The notes under the pieces were generated by a model. It made no database searches. It was not told the DNA's origin and worked only from the letters and a program-made list of their open reading frames with translations. Shown here in pieces: positions 1-9,058 of a DNA stretch of 64,000 bases; the first letter of the stretch is position 1; each line of letters starts with the position of its first letter. The translations under genes were made by a program, and so were the position numbers. This DNA is from Salipiger pentaromativorans (GTDB lineage: Bacteria > Pseudomonadota > Alphaproteobacteria > Rhodobacterales > Rhodobacteraceae), in NCBI RefSeq assembly GCF_024721115.1, contig NZ_JAMDHK010000018.1:47792-111791 (forward strand), read 5' to 3'.

Positions 1-695
1 ACGTAGCAAAGAACCACCCGCGTCTGGGGGTCGTTGCCCAGATAATCCAGCAGGTCCGCTGCGGTCAGGTCGGTTTCGTTGCCGCTGGAAACGATGGCGT
101 TGATGCCCACGCCGCGTTCGCCCAGGCGCAACGCCATAAGGCCCGCAAGCGCGCCGGACTGGGAAATCATGGCCACGGGACCAGGCCGAAGATCGTTGAA
201 CATCGGGCTGAAGGTCAGTTGCAGGTCCGCCGCGGGGCGCACCACGCCTTCGCAGTTCGGTCCGACCAGTCTGAAGGGCGCGTCTTGCATGATCCGGCGC
301 AAGCGCTCTTCGTTGTCATGCCCTTCTTCCCCGGCTTCGGAAAAGCCCGAGGTGACCCCGACCACGACCTTTACATCGAGCCTGGTGCAGGTCTCCAGAG
401 CGTCCAGCGCGACCCCGACCGGCGTTGCCAGCACAACCACGTCGATCGGGCTGTCAATCTCGTCCAGACTGCGCACAGCCGGAAGGCCTTCGATCTCGCC
501 GCCCGAAGGGTTCACGGGGATAATCGTGCCGCTGTAACCGTTGCTCTTCAGCAGGGCCATGACGGCCTGCCCCAACTTGCCCTTGGTGCGGGACGCGCCG
601 ACCACCGCAATGGTGCGAGGGTCGAACAACCCGTCCAGTGCGTCGGCTACCGTGGGCCGGCATGCCGTCATTCGATTCGTGTTTGGCTCTGCCAT
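1..695 (-). CDS. ADP-forming acyl-CoA synthetase, N-terminal part (runs off the left edge)
   Basis: About 231 N-terminal residues are present and the rest lies left of the window. The reading frame begins ATG at 693-695 behind a good GGAGGA ribosome-binding site. Visible are the Rossmann CoA-binding domain (LFDPRTIAVVGASRTKGK near residues 23-40), the VNPSGGEIEGLPA segment, LVGPNCEGVVRP and the MISQSGAL motif. This order is typical of NDP-forming acetyl/acyl-CoA synthetases, which interconvert acyl-CoA plus ADP and phosphate with free acid plus ATP. The gene diverges from the CaiB gene at 852 and shares a 157-bp control region with it. It is the third member of this family in the window. Substrate unknown. 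Confidence 0.85.
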   Translation of the reverse strand, partial: MAEPNTNRMTACRPTVADALDGLFDPRTIAVVGASRTKGKLGQAVMALLKSNGYSGTIIPVNPSGGEIEGLPAVRSLDEIDSPIDVVVLATPVGVALDALETCTRLDVKVVVGVTSGFSEAGEEGHDNEERLRRIMQDAPFRLVGPNCEGVVRPAADLQLTFSPMFNDLRPGPVAMISQSGALAGLMALRLGERGVGINAIVSSGNETDLTAADLLDYLGNDPQTRVVLCY

Positions 696-738
696 TCTTT
701 CCTCCGTCAAGTGAAAAAACATCGGCTCGTTTCGGCGA

Positions 739-754
739 TCTAACGGTTGTTCGA
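739..754. promoter_or_regulatory. Weak copy of the TCTAACANNTGTTAGA operator motif
   Basis: TCTAACGGTTGTTCGA matches the palindrome found at 57277 in 12 of 16 positions. It lies in the divergent spacer between the synthetase at 695 and the CaiB gene at 852. I see no convincing -35/-10 pair around it. This is the least certain of four related sites. Confidence 0.3.
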
Positions 755-851
755 TTGTTCTCGCAATGGATTCTAGTTCCGAGCAGAATGAGGCTTTCAG
801 AGCCGCAAACTAGGGCTTGACGTCGGAAAATTCGCAGAACGAGGCAGACAC

Positions 852-2066
852 GTGAAAATGGAAAATGGGCCACTGAGCGATGTCAGGGTGATTGAACTGG
901 GGCATGTGATCGCAGCACCGATGTGCGGCGCATTGCTGTCCGATTTTGGCGCCGACGTGGTCAAGATCGAGCGTCCGGGGCAGGGTGACATGCTGCGGGT
1001 ACTGAGCGCGCGGGCCAGTGATGGCGTTGGCGCCTGGTGGAAGACCCTGGCACGAAACAAGCGTCTGATGGCGCTGGATTGGAAGAGTGAAGACGGCCGC
1101 GCCATTCTGCGCCGGCTGGTCGAAAACGCCCATGTGCTTATCGAGAACTTTCGACCCGGTGTTCTGGAACGGGCAGGGTTGGCCCCAGAGGTCCTGCATG
1201 AGTGGAACCCCGATCTGGTGATCGTGCGGATCTCGGGCTATGGCCAGACGGGGCCGCGCGCCTCGTGGCCGGGTTTCGGTCGGGCCGGCGAGGCCATGAG
1301 CGGACTGGCGCACATCACCGGCTTTGCCGACAACGCGCCGATGCACCCCGGCTTTCCCGCTGCGGATTCGACCACAGGCCTGATGGCGGCCTACGGCGCG
1401 ATGATGGCGCTGCATGCGGTGCAGAACGGCCGCGCCCGGGGGCAAGTGGTGGACCTGGCTATTTTCGAGCCGCTGTTGCGCCTGATCGACTATCACGTTC
1501 CGACGCGAACCGGCGCGGGGCTGCCGGTTGACCGAAACGGGCTCCAGGCGCCCAATTCCTACGCCCCGGCGGGGGTGTTTCGCGCCCGCGACGGGAAATG
1601 GGTCACAATCAGCGCAGGCAGTGCCGCGACCGGGCGGCGGCTTCTGGAAGCCGCGGGCGGAAAGGAATGGGCGGAACAGCCGCAATTCCAAAGCCTCGAT
1701 GGCTTCGCGGAGCACATGGACGAGATTGTGGACCGTCTCGGCGCATTTGTGGCACAGCATGACGCGCAGAAGGCGATTGACATCTTCCAGGCCCACGATG
1801 CCGTGGCTGCGATGGTCTATGACGTCGATGACATCCTGGCCGATCCGCAGATCGCCGCGCGAAGGGACATTGTTGGGGTGGAGGGCGACGACACCAAGGT
1901 CGTCGGACCCGTGCCAAAGCTGGACAAGACGCCGGGACGGCTGCGCTGGCTTGGGCGCCGCGAACTGGGTGCTGACACCCGGGCGATTTTACAAGAGCTC
2001 GCGTACGACACCGGGCAAATCGACACCCTAATCGAACAAGGCACTGTGGCCGAACCGGGCCGCTGA
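852..2066 (+). CDS. CaiB/BaiF family (class III) CoA-transferase
   Basis: A 404-residue protein that moves CoA from an acyl-CoA donor to a free carboxylic acid. It opens with LSDVRVIELGHVIAAPMCG and the family's GADVVKIERPGQGD segment, then RNKRLMALDWKS and ISGYGQTGPR. The catalytic Asp of formyl-CoA transferase relatives fits D172 in AADSTTGL. The start is GTG at 852 (MKMENGPLSD), and an ATG two codons later is equally possible. A weak GAGG precedes it. First gene of a three-gene operon with an acyl-CoA dehydrogenase and an ADP-forming synthetase, so it probably activates the acid oxidised by the next gene. Substrate not identifiable. Confidence 0.9.
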   Translation: MKMENGPLSDVRVIELGHVIAAPMCGALLSDFGADVVKIERPGQGDMLRVLSARASDGVGAWWKTLARNKRLMALDWKSEDGRAILRRLVENAHVLIENFRPGVLERAGLAPEVLHEWNPDLVIVRISGYGQTGPRASWPGFGRAGEAMSGLAHITGFADNAPMHPGFPAADSTTGLMAAYGAMMALHAVQNGRARGQVVDLAIFEPLLRLIDYHVPTRTGAGLPVDRNGLQAPNSYAPAGVFRARDGKWVTISAGSAATGRRLLEAAGGKEWAEQPQFQSLDGFAEHMDEIVDRLGAFVAQHDAQKAIDIFQAHDAVAAMVYDVDDILADPQIAARRDIVGVEGDDTKVVGPVPKLDKTPGRLRWLGRRELGADTRAILQELAYDTGQIDTLIEQGTVAEPGR

Positions 2067-2096
2067 GCCGGGTCTGCAAGACGTGAGGAGAAAATC

Positions 2097-3263
2097 ATGA
2101 CCTATCAGATGACATCCGAACAGCAGGGAATCCGCGATGCGATCCTGCGGATCTGCGAAGAATTCGACGACGAATTCTGGCTGACACGCGATCGCGTAGG
2201 CGGTTTCCCGCGAGAGCTGCATCAAAAGCTGGCCCGCGATGGCTGGCTGGGGATTGCAATCCCCGAAGAGTACGGAGGTGCCGGTCTTGGCATCGTCGAT
2301 GCCGCGATCATGATGCAGGCCATTGCGGAATCCGGCGGCGGCAACAGCGCCGCATCGGCGATTCACATGAATATCTTCGGTCTGAACCCAGTCGTGAAAT
2401 TCGGCACCGATGACCAGAAAAAGAAATACCTTCCGCCTTTGGTGGCAGGCGATGAACGTGCGTGTTTCGGGGTGACCGAGCCGACAACCGGTCTGGACAC
2501 CACCAAACTGAAAACACGCGCCGTGCGACAGGGTGACCGATATGTGGTGCACGGCCAGAAGGTCTGGATTTCAACCGCCCAGGAGGCCGACAAGATCCTG
2601 TTGCTGGCGCGCACGACCCCGCTTGAGGACGTCAAGAAACCGACAGAAGGATTAAGCCTTTTTTACACCGATCTGGACCGATCTTTCGTCACCGTGCGCG
2701 AGATCGAAAAGATGGGCCGCAAATGTGTCGACTCGAACGAACTGTTCATCGACGGGCTTCCGATCCCCGCCGGGGATCTGATCGGCGAAGAAGGCCAGGG
2801 CTTTCGTCAGATCCTGCACGGGCTGAACCCCGAACGGGTTCTAATTGCCGCTGAAGCAGTCGGAATCGGGCGGAATGCGCTTCGGCGCGCCGCGGATTAC
2901 GCCAATGAGCGCGTCGTTTTTGGCAGACCAATCGGTCAGAATCAGGGTGTACAGCACCCCCTGGCCGCCAGCTGGGCGGAACTGGAGGCGGCCAACCTGA
3001 TGGCGATGCACGCCGGCGCGCTCTACGACGCGGGCAAGCCCTGCGGAAATGAAGCCAACGCAGGAAAATATCTGGCCGCCGAAGCGGCGGTGAAGGCGAC
3101 ACAGACCGCGCAGCTGACCTTCGGGGGGTTCGGATACGCCAAGGAATACCATGTCGAGCGTCTTGTTCGCGAGGCCATCCTGTTCCGCATCGCGCCGGTC
3201 ACCCCGCAGCTGGTGCTTTCGTTTATCGCGGAACATGCCCTCGGCCTGCCAAAATCCTACTAG
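2097..3263 (+). CDS. Acyl-CoA dehydrogenase (catalytic Glu in the isovaleryl-CoA dehydrogenase position)
   Basis: A 388-residue FAD-dependent acyl-CoA dehydrogenase that makes 2-enoyl-CoA and passes electrons to ETF. It has the N-terminal helical domain (MTSEQQGIRDAILRICEEF), the signature FGVTEPTTGLDTT, and QKVWISTAQEADKI in the beta domain. The C-terminal stretch reads RIAPVTPQL where short/medium-chain enzymes have the catalytic Glu of YEGTNEIQ. A Glu is instead present in GLNPERVLIAAEAVG, the position used by isovaleryl-CoA dehydrogenase (family knowledge). A GAGGAG precedes ATG 2097. It closely resembles the dehydrogenase at 30770, which also follows a CaiB gene. Confidence 0.92.
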   Translation: MTYQMTSEQQGIRDAILRICEEFDDEFWLTRDRVGGFPRELHQKLARDGWLGIAIPEEYGGAGLGIVDAAIMMQAIAESGGGNSAASAIHMNIFGLNPVVKFGTDDQKKKYLPPLVAGDERACFGVTEPTTGLDTTKLKTRAVRQGDRYVVHGQKVWISTAQEADKILLLARTTPLEDVKKPTEGLSLFYTDLDRSFVTVREIEKMGRKCVDSNELFIDGLPIPAGDLIGEEGQGFRQILHGLNPERVLIAAEAVGIGRNALRRAADYANERVVFGRPIGQNQGVQHPLAASWAELEAANLMAMHAGALYDAGKPCGNEANAGKYLAAEAAVKATQTAQLTFGGFGYAKEYHVERLVREAILFRIAPVTPQLVLSFIAEHALGLPKSY

Positions 3264-3286
3264 TTACGAACATCAAAGGAAGTCCC

Positions 3287-5401
3287 ATGCGAATTCATGG
3301 AATGGATGCCATTTTCAACCCTCGCTCGGTAGCGGTGATTGGCGCCTCAAGCGATCCCAAGCGCATCGGCGGAAGGCCGGTGGATTTTCTCAAGCGGCAC
3401 GGTTTCGACGGCCCGATCCTGCCTATCAACCCGAAATCGCCAGAGGTGCAGGGCCTGACGGCGTATCCGTCGATCTCGGAGGCACCCACGACACCGGACC
3501 TGGCCGTGATCGCGCTGCCCGCGCCGCTGGCCGTTCAGGCGGTCGAACAGTGCGCGGCCCAAGGTGTGCGGGGGGCGGTGATCTTCAGTTCGGGGTTCTC
3601 GGAGGTCGATGCCGACGGGGCCGCCCTTCAGGCGCGCATGGTCGACATCGCGCGCGAGGGCGGCATGCGGCTTGTGGGGCCGAACTGCCTTGGCATCGCG
3701 AATGTGCGCCACAACCTCTATGCGACATTCACGCCCGGGGTCGAAAAACACCTGCCAAAACCCGGCGGCGTGTCGATCGTCAGTCAAAGCGGCGCGTTCG
3801 GCTCGTATTGCATGACGCTCGTTCGAATGCGCGGACTTGGGGTCAATATCTGGGCGACGACGGGCAATTCCTGCGATGTCGATTTTGCCGATGCCGTGGC
3901 CTATTGCGCGCAGGATGACGATACCCGCGTCATCATGGGATATCTCGAAGGGGCAACCGATCGCGACAGGCTGGTCGAGGCACTTGAGCTGGCGCGGGCC
4001 CGGGGAAAGCCGGTGGTCATGATGAAGGTCGGGCGCAGCGCGGTCGGAGCAGAGGCCGCGCAGTCGCATACCGCCTCATTGGCTGGGGCAGACGCGGTTT
4101 ATGACGCGGCGTTCCGGCAGTACGGCGTTTACCGGGCGCAATCGGTCGATGAAATGTTCGATGTGACTTATGCCTGTGCCGAATCCGCGTCGATGATGCA
4201 GGGCGACCGGCTGGGCCTTGTGACAGTCTCGGGCGGGGTCGGGGTGCTGATGGCCGACGAAGCCGAAAAGCTGAAACTGGACGTGCCTGCGCTTCCCGAT
4301 CATGCACAGAAAAAGCTGAAAGAGGTGCTGCCATTTGCCGGTGTCCGAAACCCGGTCGATGTGACGGCGCAGCTGGTCAACCAGATCGATCTTCTGGAAA
4401 CCAACATGGATGTGTTGTTTGGTGACGGCGAGATCGATGGGGCCATCATCTTCATGTCGACGGTCGGACTTGTCGCCGACCTGAACGAAGCCATTCGGCG
4501 CGGACTGGAGCGCATTCGCGAGAAATATCCCGATCGGCCAATGCTGTTCTGTTCGCTGACAGAGCCAGAGGGGCGCGCCGCGTACGAAAAGTCGGGGTTC
4601 ATCGTGTTCGAGGAACCGACCCGTGCAGTCCGGGCGATGGCCGCATTGCGCTATTTTGCCCGTTCCTTCGCGCGGGCAGGCGAAAAGGACCCGATACCCG
4701 AACTCTCCAACCTGTCGCCGTTGCCGGACGGAATTGTGAACGAGATCGAGGCCAAGGCCCTGCTTGCAGAGGCCGGAATCGGGATCGTGCGCGAAACCCT
4801 GGCCACCACCCCCGAAGCGGCAGCTCAGGCAGCGCAAGAAATGGGATTCCCGGTCGTGCTGAAGATTGCCTCGCCCGACATCTTGCACAAATCCGACATC
4901 GGGGGCGTCGCGCTTGATCTGCGTTCGGCCGAAGATGTCCGCTCTGCCGGGGCACGAATCTTGGAATTGGCGTCCGAGAAGATGCCCGGTGCGCGGATCG
5001 ACGGGCTGGTCGTGGCGGAACAGGCAGCACCTGGACTGGAGGCTATACTCGGCGTGACCCAGGACCCGGCTTTCGGCCCGGTGGTCATGTTCGGTCTGGG
5101 CGGGGTGTTTGTCGAGGCCCTCGAAGACGTGTCTTTCCGCGTCGCACCATTCGGACCTGTCGAAGCGCGCCGTATGATTGACGAAATCCGCAGCCGCAAA
5201 CTGCTGGACGCATTCCGGGGCGCGCCCGAACGCGACATCGACGCCCTCGCCGGCGCCCTTGCCCGACTGTCTGCTTTTGCCGCCCATCACGGGGCCGCGC
5301 TTGAGACCATTGATGTCAATCCATTGATCGTCGGAGCAAGCGGGCAGGGAGCCGTCGCCGCTGACGGTGTGATCATACCCGCCAATCGAGGAGGCCACTG
5401 A
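3287..5401 (+). CDS. ADP-forming acyl-CoA synthetase (fused alpha-beta)
   Basis: A 704-residue NDP-forming acetyl/acyl-CoA synthetase. Domain order is CoA-binding Rossmann (residues about 8-140), succinyl-CoA-ligase-like flavodoxin domains with SQSGAFGS near 168, the phosphorylatable His in QSHTASLAG (H261), then a C-terminal ATP-grasp domain (VLKIASPDILHKSDIGGVAL near 525). Full length for the fused family. It starts ATG 3287 after AAAGGAAG and ends the CaiB-dehydrogenase-synthetase operon. It may recycle CoA or recover ATP from an acyl-CoA intermediate. The exact acyl group is unknown. Confidence 0.92.
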   Translation: MRIHGMDAIFNPRSVAVIGASSDPKRIGGRPVDFLKRHGFDGPILPINPKSPEVQGLTAYPSISEAPTTPDLAVIALPAPLAVQAVEQCAAQGVRGAVIFSSGFSEVDADGAALQARMVDIAREGGMRLVGPNCLGIANVRHNLYATFTPGVEKHLPKPGGVSIVSQSGAFGSYCMTLVRMRGLGVNIWATTGNSCDVDFADAVAYCAQDDDTRVIMGYLEGATDRDRLVEALELARARGKPVVMMKVGRSAVGAEAAQSHTASLAGADAVYDAAFRQYGVYRAQSVDEMFDVTYACAESASMMQGDRLGLVTVSGGVGVLMADEAEKLKLDVPALPDHAQKKLKEVLPFAGVRNPVDVTAQLVNQIDLLETNMDVLFGDGEIDGAIIFMSTVGLVADLNEAIRRGLERIREKYPDRPMLFCSLTEPEGRAAYEKSGFIVFEEPTRAVRAMAALRYFARSFARAGEKDPIPELSNLSPLPDGIVNEIEAKALLAEAGIGIVRETLATTPEAAAQAAQEMGFPVVLKIASPDILHKSDIGGVALDLRSAEDVRSAGARILELASEKMPGARIDGLVVAEQAAPGLEAILGVTQDPAFGPVVMFGLGGVFVEALEDVSFRVAPFGPVEARRMIDEIRSRKLLDAFRGAPERDIDALAGALARLSAFAAHHGAALETIDVNPLIVGASGQGAVAADGVIIPANRGGH

Positions 5402-5461
5402 CAACCGAACCCGAAATCTTTCCTGATCCCCAAGCCGCTTGCGGCGTGCCCCCGGCAGTTT

Positions 5462-5477
5462 TCTAACAGTTGACAGA
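5462..5477. promoter_or_regulatory. Imperfect TCTAACANNTGTTAGA motif overlapping a TTGACA -35
   Basis: TCTAACAGTTGACAGA matches the 57277 palindrome in 12 of 16 positions and overlaps a perfect TTGACA hexamer at 5470-5475 upstream of the IclR gene. No good -10 lies at 16-18 bp spacing, so the promoter assignment is tentative. Confidence 0.35.
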
Positions 5478-5512
5478 ATTTACAAGCGCGGCCATCCTTC
5501 CGTATGGAACGC

Positions 5513-5530
5513 TGTGCATATAACTGCACA
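5513..5530. promoter_or_regulatory. Inverted repeat TGTGCA-N6-TGCACA, candidate IclR auto-operator
   Basis: A perfect 6-bp inverted repeat with a 6-bp spacer (TGTGCATATAACTGCACA), 15 bp upstream of the preferred ATG of the IclR-family gene. The position suits autorepression, and IclR proteins often bind such palindromes. No second copy was noticed in the window. Confidence 0.5.
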
Positions 5531-5545
5531 CGAAGGGAGGAGATC

Positions 5546-6349
5546 ATGGAAACCGCGCATCAGACTTCAGCAAGAACAGGCGGCGATCAAATTGTGAAAT
5601 CGGTGGCGCGCACCTGTCAGACTTTGGTGTATTTCGATGAAGTTCAGCGACCGCTTTCGGTCGTGGAAGTGTCCAAGGAACTGGGGTACCCGCAGTCAAG
5701 TACCTCGGCGCTGCTCAAAAGCTTGGTGAAGCTTGGATTTCTGACCCACGATGCCCGAAAGAAGAGTTATTTTCCCACCGAGCGCGTTCCGCTTTTAGGG
5801 TCGTGGATGAATCCAGATCTGTTCGGCGAAGGCACCATCCACCGGCTGCTCAAGGCAATTTCGGAACGCACACGGCATGTGGTGGTTCTGGCAACCAAGA
5901 ATGGGGACGAAGCCGAGTACGTGCAAGTTGTCCGCCCGAAAGATTCGCCGATCCACCACATATCGCTCGGGACACGTCGTCCGCTGGGTAACTCAGGTGT
6001 CGGGCGCGTTCTGATGAGTCGTTTCAGTGACGACGAAGTGCGCAGTCTGTTCCGCAGGATCAACGCCTATCGCGCGCCCGACAAACCGGCAGTGGATGTG
6101 AAAGCTTTCGTGGCCTCGTTGGCAGAAACCCGTGCCAAGGGCTATTACCTCTCAACCGATCAGGTGGTTCAAGGGAGCGGCTTGATTTCCATGCCGTTTC
6201 CTAACCATCTGAACTCGCGGCTTTTCGCTGTCGGGGTTGGCGCTCCAACTGATGTTATCTTGAGATCCGAAAAAGAGATCGTAGGGATCATGCACGAAGA
6301 AATCGTTCGAAATCTGAAGAAGATGGGTCAACAGTCCCTGACCGCCTGA
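5546..6349 (+). CDS. IclR-family transcriptional regulator
   Basis: A 267-residue regulator when started at ATG 5546, which sits behind GGGAGGAG. An in-frame ATG at 5504 has no such site and would swallow the candidate operator. The N-terminal winged helix (about residues 14-80) contains SVVEVSKELGYPQSSTSALLKSLVKLGFL. The C-terminal IclR effector domain follows, with RPLGNSGVGRVLMSRFSDDEV and the GSGLISMPFPN segment. It lies directly after the CaiB-dehydrogenase-synthetase operon and before the IS66 copy that separates it from the TRAP operon at 9359. It probably controls one or both. Effector unknown. Confidence 0.9.
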   Translation: METAHQTSARTGGDQIVKSVARTCQTLVYFDEVQRPLSVVEVSKELGYPQSSTSALLKSLVKLGFLTHDARKKSYFPTERVPLLGSWMNPDLFGEGTIHRLLKAISERTRHVVVLATKNGDEAEYVQVVRPKDSPIHHISLGTRRPLGNSGVGRVLMSRFSDDEVRSLFRRINAYRAPDKPAVDVKAFVASLAETRAKGYYLSTDQVVQGSGLISMPFPNHLNSRLFAVGVGAPTDVILRSEKEIVGIMHEEIVRNLKKMGQQSLTA

Positions 6350-6652
6350 CCGCCTGGATCAGCCAGCGCCGTAAAAAATGGCCCGGCTTGACGAAGACGG
6401 GACTTGGGGGGCGCGGACGAAACGCGCCACTTGCCAATGTCAGGGTCCGTTTTCAGGCGGCGGAAATAGCCTCTTCGCGTCAGGCTCAAGGTTGAGCCTG
6501 ACCGGCGGGGCGTCGTTAGCACCGGCATCCCCGAAGGCCGGGCGGTGTAGGATGCGCTGCCCAGAGCAGTGCGACCACGGTTTCGGCCCGCCCCAAGAAT
6601 ACCGGCTTGAAGAGAGGCGCCGCGAAAGAGGCCGACCATCATCGTGTTGATC
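6350..6652. other. Region without a supported gene; contains an 11-bp inverted repeat
   Basis: Between the IclR stop and the IS66 left end no reading frame resembles a known protein. Frames of about 90-105 codons exist on both strands, but with the compositional bias expected of GC-rich shadows. The only clear structure is the inverted repeat at 6479-6502. With the IS removed, a minus-strand frame stays open across the insertion junction, but I do not recognise its product. Confidence 0.4.
6479..6502. repeat. Perfect 11-bp inverted repeat with a 2-bp centre
   Basis: GTCAGGCTCAA-GG-TTGAGCCTGAC, 130 bp after the IclR stop. There is no following T-run, so it does not look like a standard intrinsic terminator. 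It could be an operator or part of a degraded element. Confidence 0.6.
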
Positions 6653-6680
6653 GTAAGCGGCGTCTACGCCCCACCGGAGT

Positions 6681-8237
6681 TCAGCTCGACGGCTTGAAGT
6701 TCCAGGGTAGCAACTCGTCGATCCGGTTCGCGGGATGCCCTGCCGCGATCGCCTCGAGCGTCGCCTTGAGATAGACAAAGGGTACGATTTCGTTGATCTT
6801 TGCTGTGGCGATGAGCGAGGCGATGCGGCCCCAGGTCCGACCACCTTCGTCGTGGCCGGCGAAGAGTGCGTTCTTCCGCGTCAGGGCGATCGGCCTGATG
6901 AGATTCTCCACGGCATTGGAGTCGATCTCGACGCGTCCGTCCTGCAGGAAGGTCTGTAGCCCGTCCCACTGCCGGTGGATATAGGCGAGTTTCTCTCCGA
7001 GGCGGGACTTGGCGGAGATCCGGCGGCGCTGGCTCTGCAACCATTCGCCGAACTGGGCCACCAGCGGCGCGGTGCGTGTCTGTCTCGCCGACAGGCGCTG
7101 TCCCGGTCCCATGCCGCGGATCTCGGTTTCGATCCGGTAGAACTCGGCGATCCGGCGCAGCCCCTCGGCGGCGATCTCCGATCCATCACGGTCGAAGACT
7201 TCCTTCAGCTTCCGGCGGGCATGTGCCCAGCAGTGCGCAACCGTGATCGGCGCGCCGCCCTTGCGCGAGGGGCGCGTCAGCCGATCGTAGCCGGGATAGC
7301 CGTCCAGCTGCAGGATGCCGTCGAAGCCCTGCAGGATCTGCTCCGCGTTCACGCCGGCGCGGCTCGGGCGGTAAGTGAAGACCACGCCGGGCGGGTCATC
7401 GCCGCCCCAGCCCCGATCATCTCGGGCCAGCGCCCAGAGGAAGCCAGTCTTCGTCCTGCCTCGCCCGGGCTCCAGAACCGGCGCCGTCGTTTCGTCCATG
7501 AAGAGTTTGCCCGAGCCCTTCAGGTGCTCGGCGAGCCGGTCGACCACCGGGGCAAGGTGGAAGGCCGCGGTGCCGACCCAATCGGCGGGCGTGCTGCGCC
7601 GAAGGTCGATCCCGGAACGCGCGAGGATCTGGCTCTGGCGATAGAGAGGCAAATGGTCGGCGAACTTGGCGACGAGCACATACGCAATGGCGCCCTCGGT
7701 CGGCAGCCCGCCCTCGATCAGGAAGGCAGGGGCTGGCGCCTGGGTGACCCCTTCGGCGTAGGCACGGCAGGCATACTTGGGTCGAACCGTCACGATGACG
7801 CGGAGCTGGGCCGGCACGATGTCCAGCCGCTCGCTGCGGTCCTCGCCGATCCGGTGCATCGTGCCGCAGCCGCAGGGACACTCCAGGCTGGCCGGCTCGA
7901 TCATCTGCTCGATCCGGGGGAGGCTCTCAGGCAGATTGCCCCGATTGCGGCGGGCGACCTTGGATCGCCGCGGACCGGACGAGGCCGTGGCGTCTTCATC
8001 CTGCTGGGCCTCTGCCTCGACGACGGCAGTTTCCAGATCTTCGAAGGCCAGCTGCCGCTCGTCCTCACTCAGTTTCTCGGACCTTTTGCCATGCACGACC
8101 TGGTTCAGTTCGGCGACGAGGTGCTCGAGGCGCTTGTTGGCTTCCCTGAGTGCATCACGCTCGCGCAGGACGGCCAGAACAGCGTCACGCTGGTCTTCCG
8201 GAATGGCCGACAGGTCGAGGGATAGGGCGCTGGACAT
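6681..8237 (-). CDS. tnpC: IS66 transposase TnpC
   Basis: A 518-residue DDE transposase. The N-terminus has a Leu-rich coiled coil (LREANKRLEHLVAELNQ near 32-48), followed by an RRNRGNLPESLPR-type segment, the Cys-rich zinc-binding motif CPCGCGTMH near 140, and the catalytic core with LFMDETTAPV, LDGYPGYDR and the Glu of EIDSNAVENLIRP. The C-terminal IS66 domain ends in LPWNFKPSS. Length and organisation are normal and the frame is intact, so the element could be active. It is the last gene of the tnpABC set. Confidence 0.96.
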   Translation of the reverse strand: MSSALSLDLSAIPEDQRDAVLAVLRERDALREANKRLEHLVAELNQVVHGKRSEKLSEDERQLAFEDLETAVVEAEAQQDEDATASSGPRRSKVARRNRGNLPESLPRIEQMIEPASLECPCGCGTMHRIGEDRSERLDIVPAQLRVIVTVRPKYACRAYAEGVTQAPAPAFLIEGGLPTEGAIAYVLVAKFADHLPLYRQSQILARSGIDLRRSTPADWVGTAAFHLAPVVDRLAEHLKGSGKLFMDETTAPVLEPGRGRTKTGFLWALARDDRGWGGDDPPGVVFTYRPSRAGVNAEQILQGFDGILQLDGYPGYDRLTRPSRKGGAPITVAHCWAHARRKLKEVFDRDGSEIAAEGLRRIAEFYRIETEIRGMGPGQRLSARQTRTAPLVAQFGEWLQSQRRRISAKSRLGEKLAYIHRQWDGLQTFLQDGRVEIDSNAVENLIRPIALTRKNALFAGHDEGGRTWGRIASLIATAKINEIVPFVYLKATLEAIAAGHPANRIDELLPWNFKPSS

Positions 8238-8291
8238 GGCGGCATCATATCCCGCTCCTGCGTTTGTCAGGCCGGCTTTCCCCGCCCTGAG

Positions 8292-8645
8292 TCACTCTGC
8301 CACAGCGGGGGCGCGCGTCTCCAGAGACCGCACCCGCCGCCAGTCCAGCCCGGCGAACAGCGCCTCGAACTGGGCGCGATTCAGGGTCATCGCACCATCC
8401 CGGATCGCGGGCCAGGTGAAGGTGCTCTCCTCCAGCCGTTTGTAGGCCATGACGAGACCGCTGCCGTCCCAGAACAGGATCTTCATCCGGTCTGCGCGCT
8501 TCGCCCGAAAGATAAAGACCGTCCCGGTGAACGGATCTTCGGTCAAGGTCGACTGCACCAAGGCTGCCAGTCCATCATGCCCCTTGCGGAAGTCTACCGG
8601 CTTCGTCGCCACCAGGATGCGGACCCCTTGAGACGGCATCAGCAT
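8292..8645 (-). CDS. tnpB: IS66 accessory protein TnpB
   Basis: A 117-residue IS66 Orf2 protein with the family opening VRILVATKPVDFRKGHDGLAAL and the GTVFIFRAKRADRMKILFWDGSG segment. It overlaps the end of tnpA by 7 nt, suggesting translational coupling. IS66 elements need it for transposition, although its biochemical role is poorly defined. Confidence 0.95.
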   Translation of the reverse strand: MLMPSQGVRILVATKPVDFRKGHDGLAALVQSTLTEDPFTGTVFIFRAKRADRMKILFWDGSGLVMAYKRLEESTFTWPAIRDGAMTLNRAQFEALFAGLDWRRVRSLETRAPAVAE

Positions 8646-9058
8646 GCAGGCGCTTCCAGAGTGCGCACGATCGCGGCGATCTGACCTGCCGACGTGTCAG
8701 AAGACAGCTCGATCCGGGTTGTTCCCTTGACGATCCGGATCACCTGCTGGGGCTTCGCGTCGGAAAGCTCGGGCGTCTCAGTCGGATCGCAAATGACCAG
8801 AGGCGCGAAGACCGGCTCTCCGAGTTCCGCCGGAGGAAGAACCAGCTGGCCCTGCTTTGCCAGACGCCGCCAAGCCGAGAGCTGGTTTGGGCGGATGTCA
8901 TATCGCTCGGCAATCGCATTCACGGTCGCTCCCGGCTCCAAAGTCTCTGCCACAGCGCGAGCCTTCACGTCGTCCGGCCAGCGCCGATGACCTGACCCGT
9001 AGATCTCGACGCCCAGAGATCTGAGAAACGAATTTGTCGCGCACATTGCGAAACACAC
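8639..9058 (-). CDS. tnpA: IS66 accessory protein TnpA
   Basis: A 139-residue IS66 Orf1 protein. A helix-turn-helix is visible in WPDDVKARAVAETLE followed by VNAIAERYDIRPNQLSAWRR (about residues 27-65). The C-terminal half carries the IRIVKGTTRIELSSDTSAG stretch common to this subfamily. First gene of the transposition operon, starting 73 bp inside the right-hand terminus. Confidence 0.93.
   Translation of the reverse strand: MCFAMCATNSFLRSLGVEIYGSGHRRWPDDVKARAVAETLEPGATVNAIAERYDIRPNQLSAWRRLAKQGQLVLPPAELGEPVFAPLVICDPTETPELSDAKPQQVIRIVKGTTRIELSSDTSAGQIAAIVRTLEAPAC

Noticed and set aside
454..873. A 139-codon minus-strand frame near the left end
   Set aside because: The real gene on this strand is in another frame (start 695), with clear synthetase motifs.
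5493..5508. A -10 hexamer for the TTGACA at 5470-5475
   Set aside because: Nothing close to TATAAT lies at 16-18 bp; TATGGA at 5503 is too far away.
6328..6650. Small frames on both strands left of the IS66 element, one of them open across the insertion site once the IS is removed
   Set aside because: No recognisable domain and low-complexity composition. The open frame across the junction may be chance.
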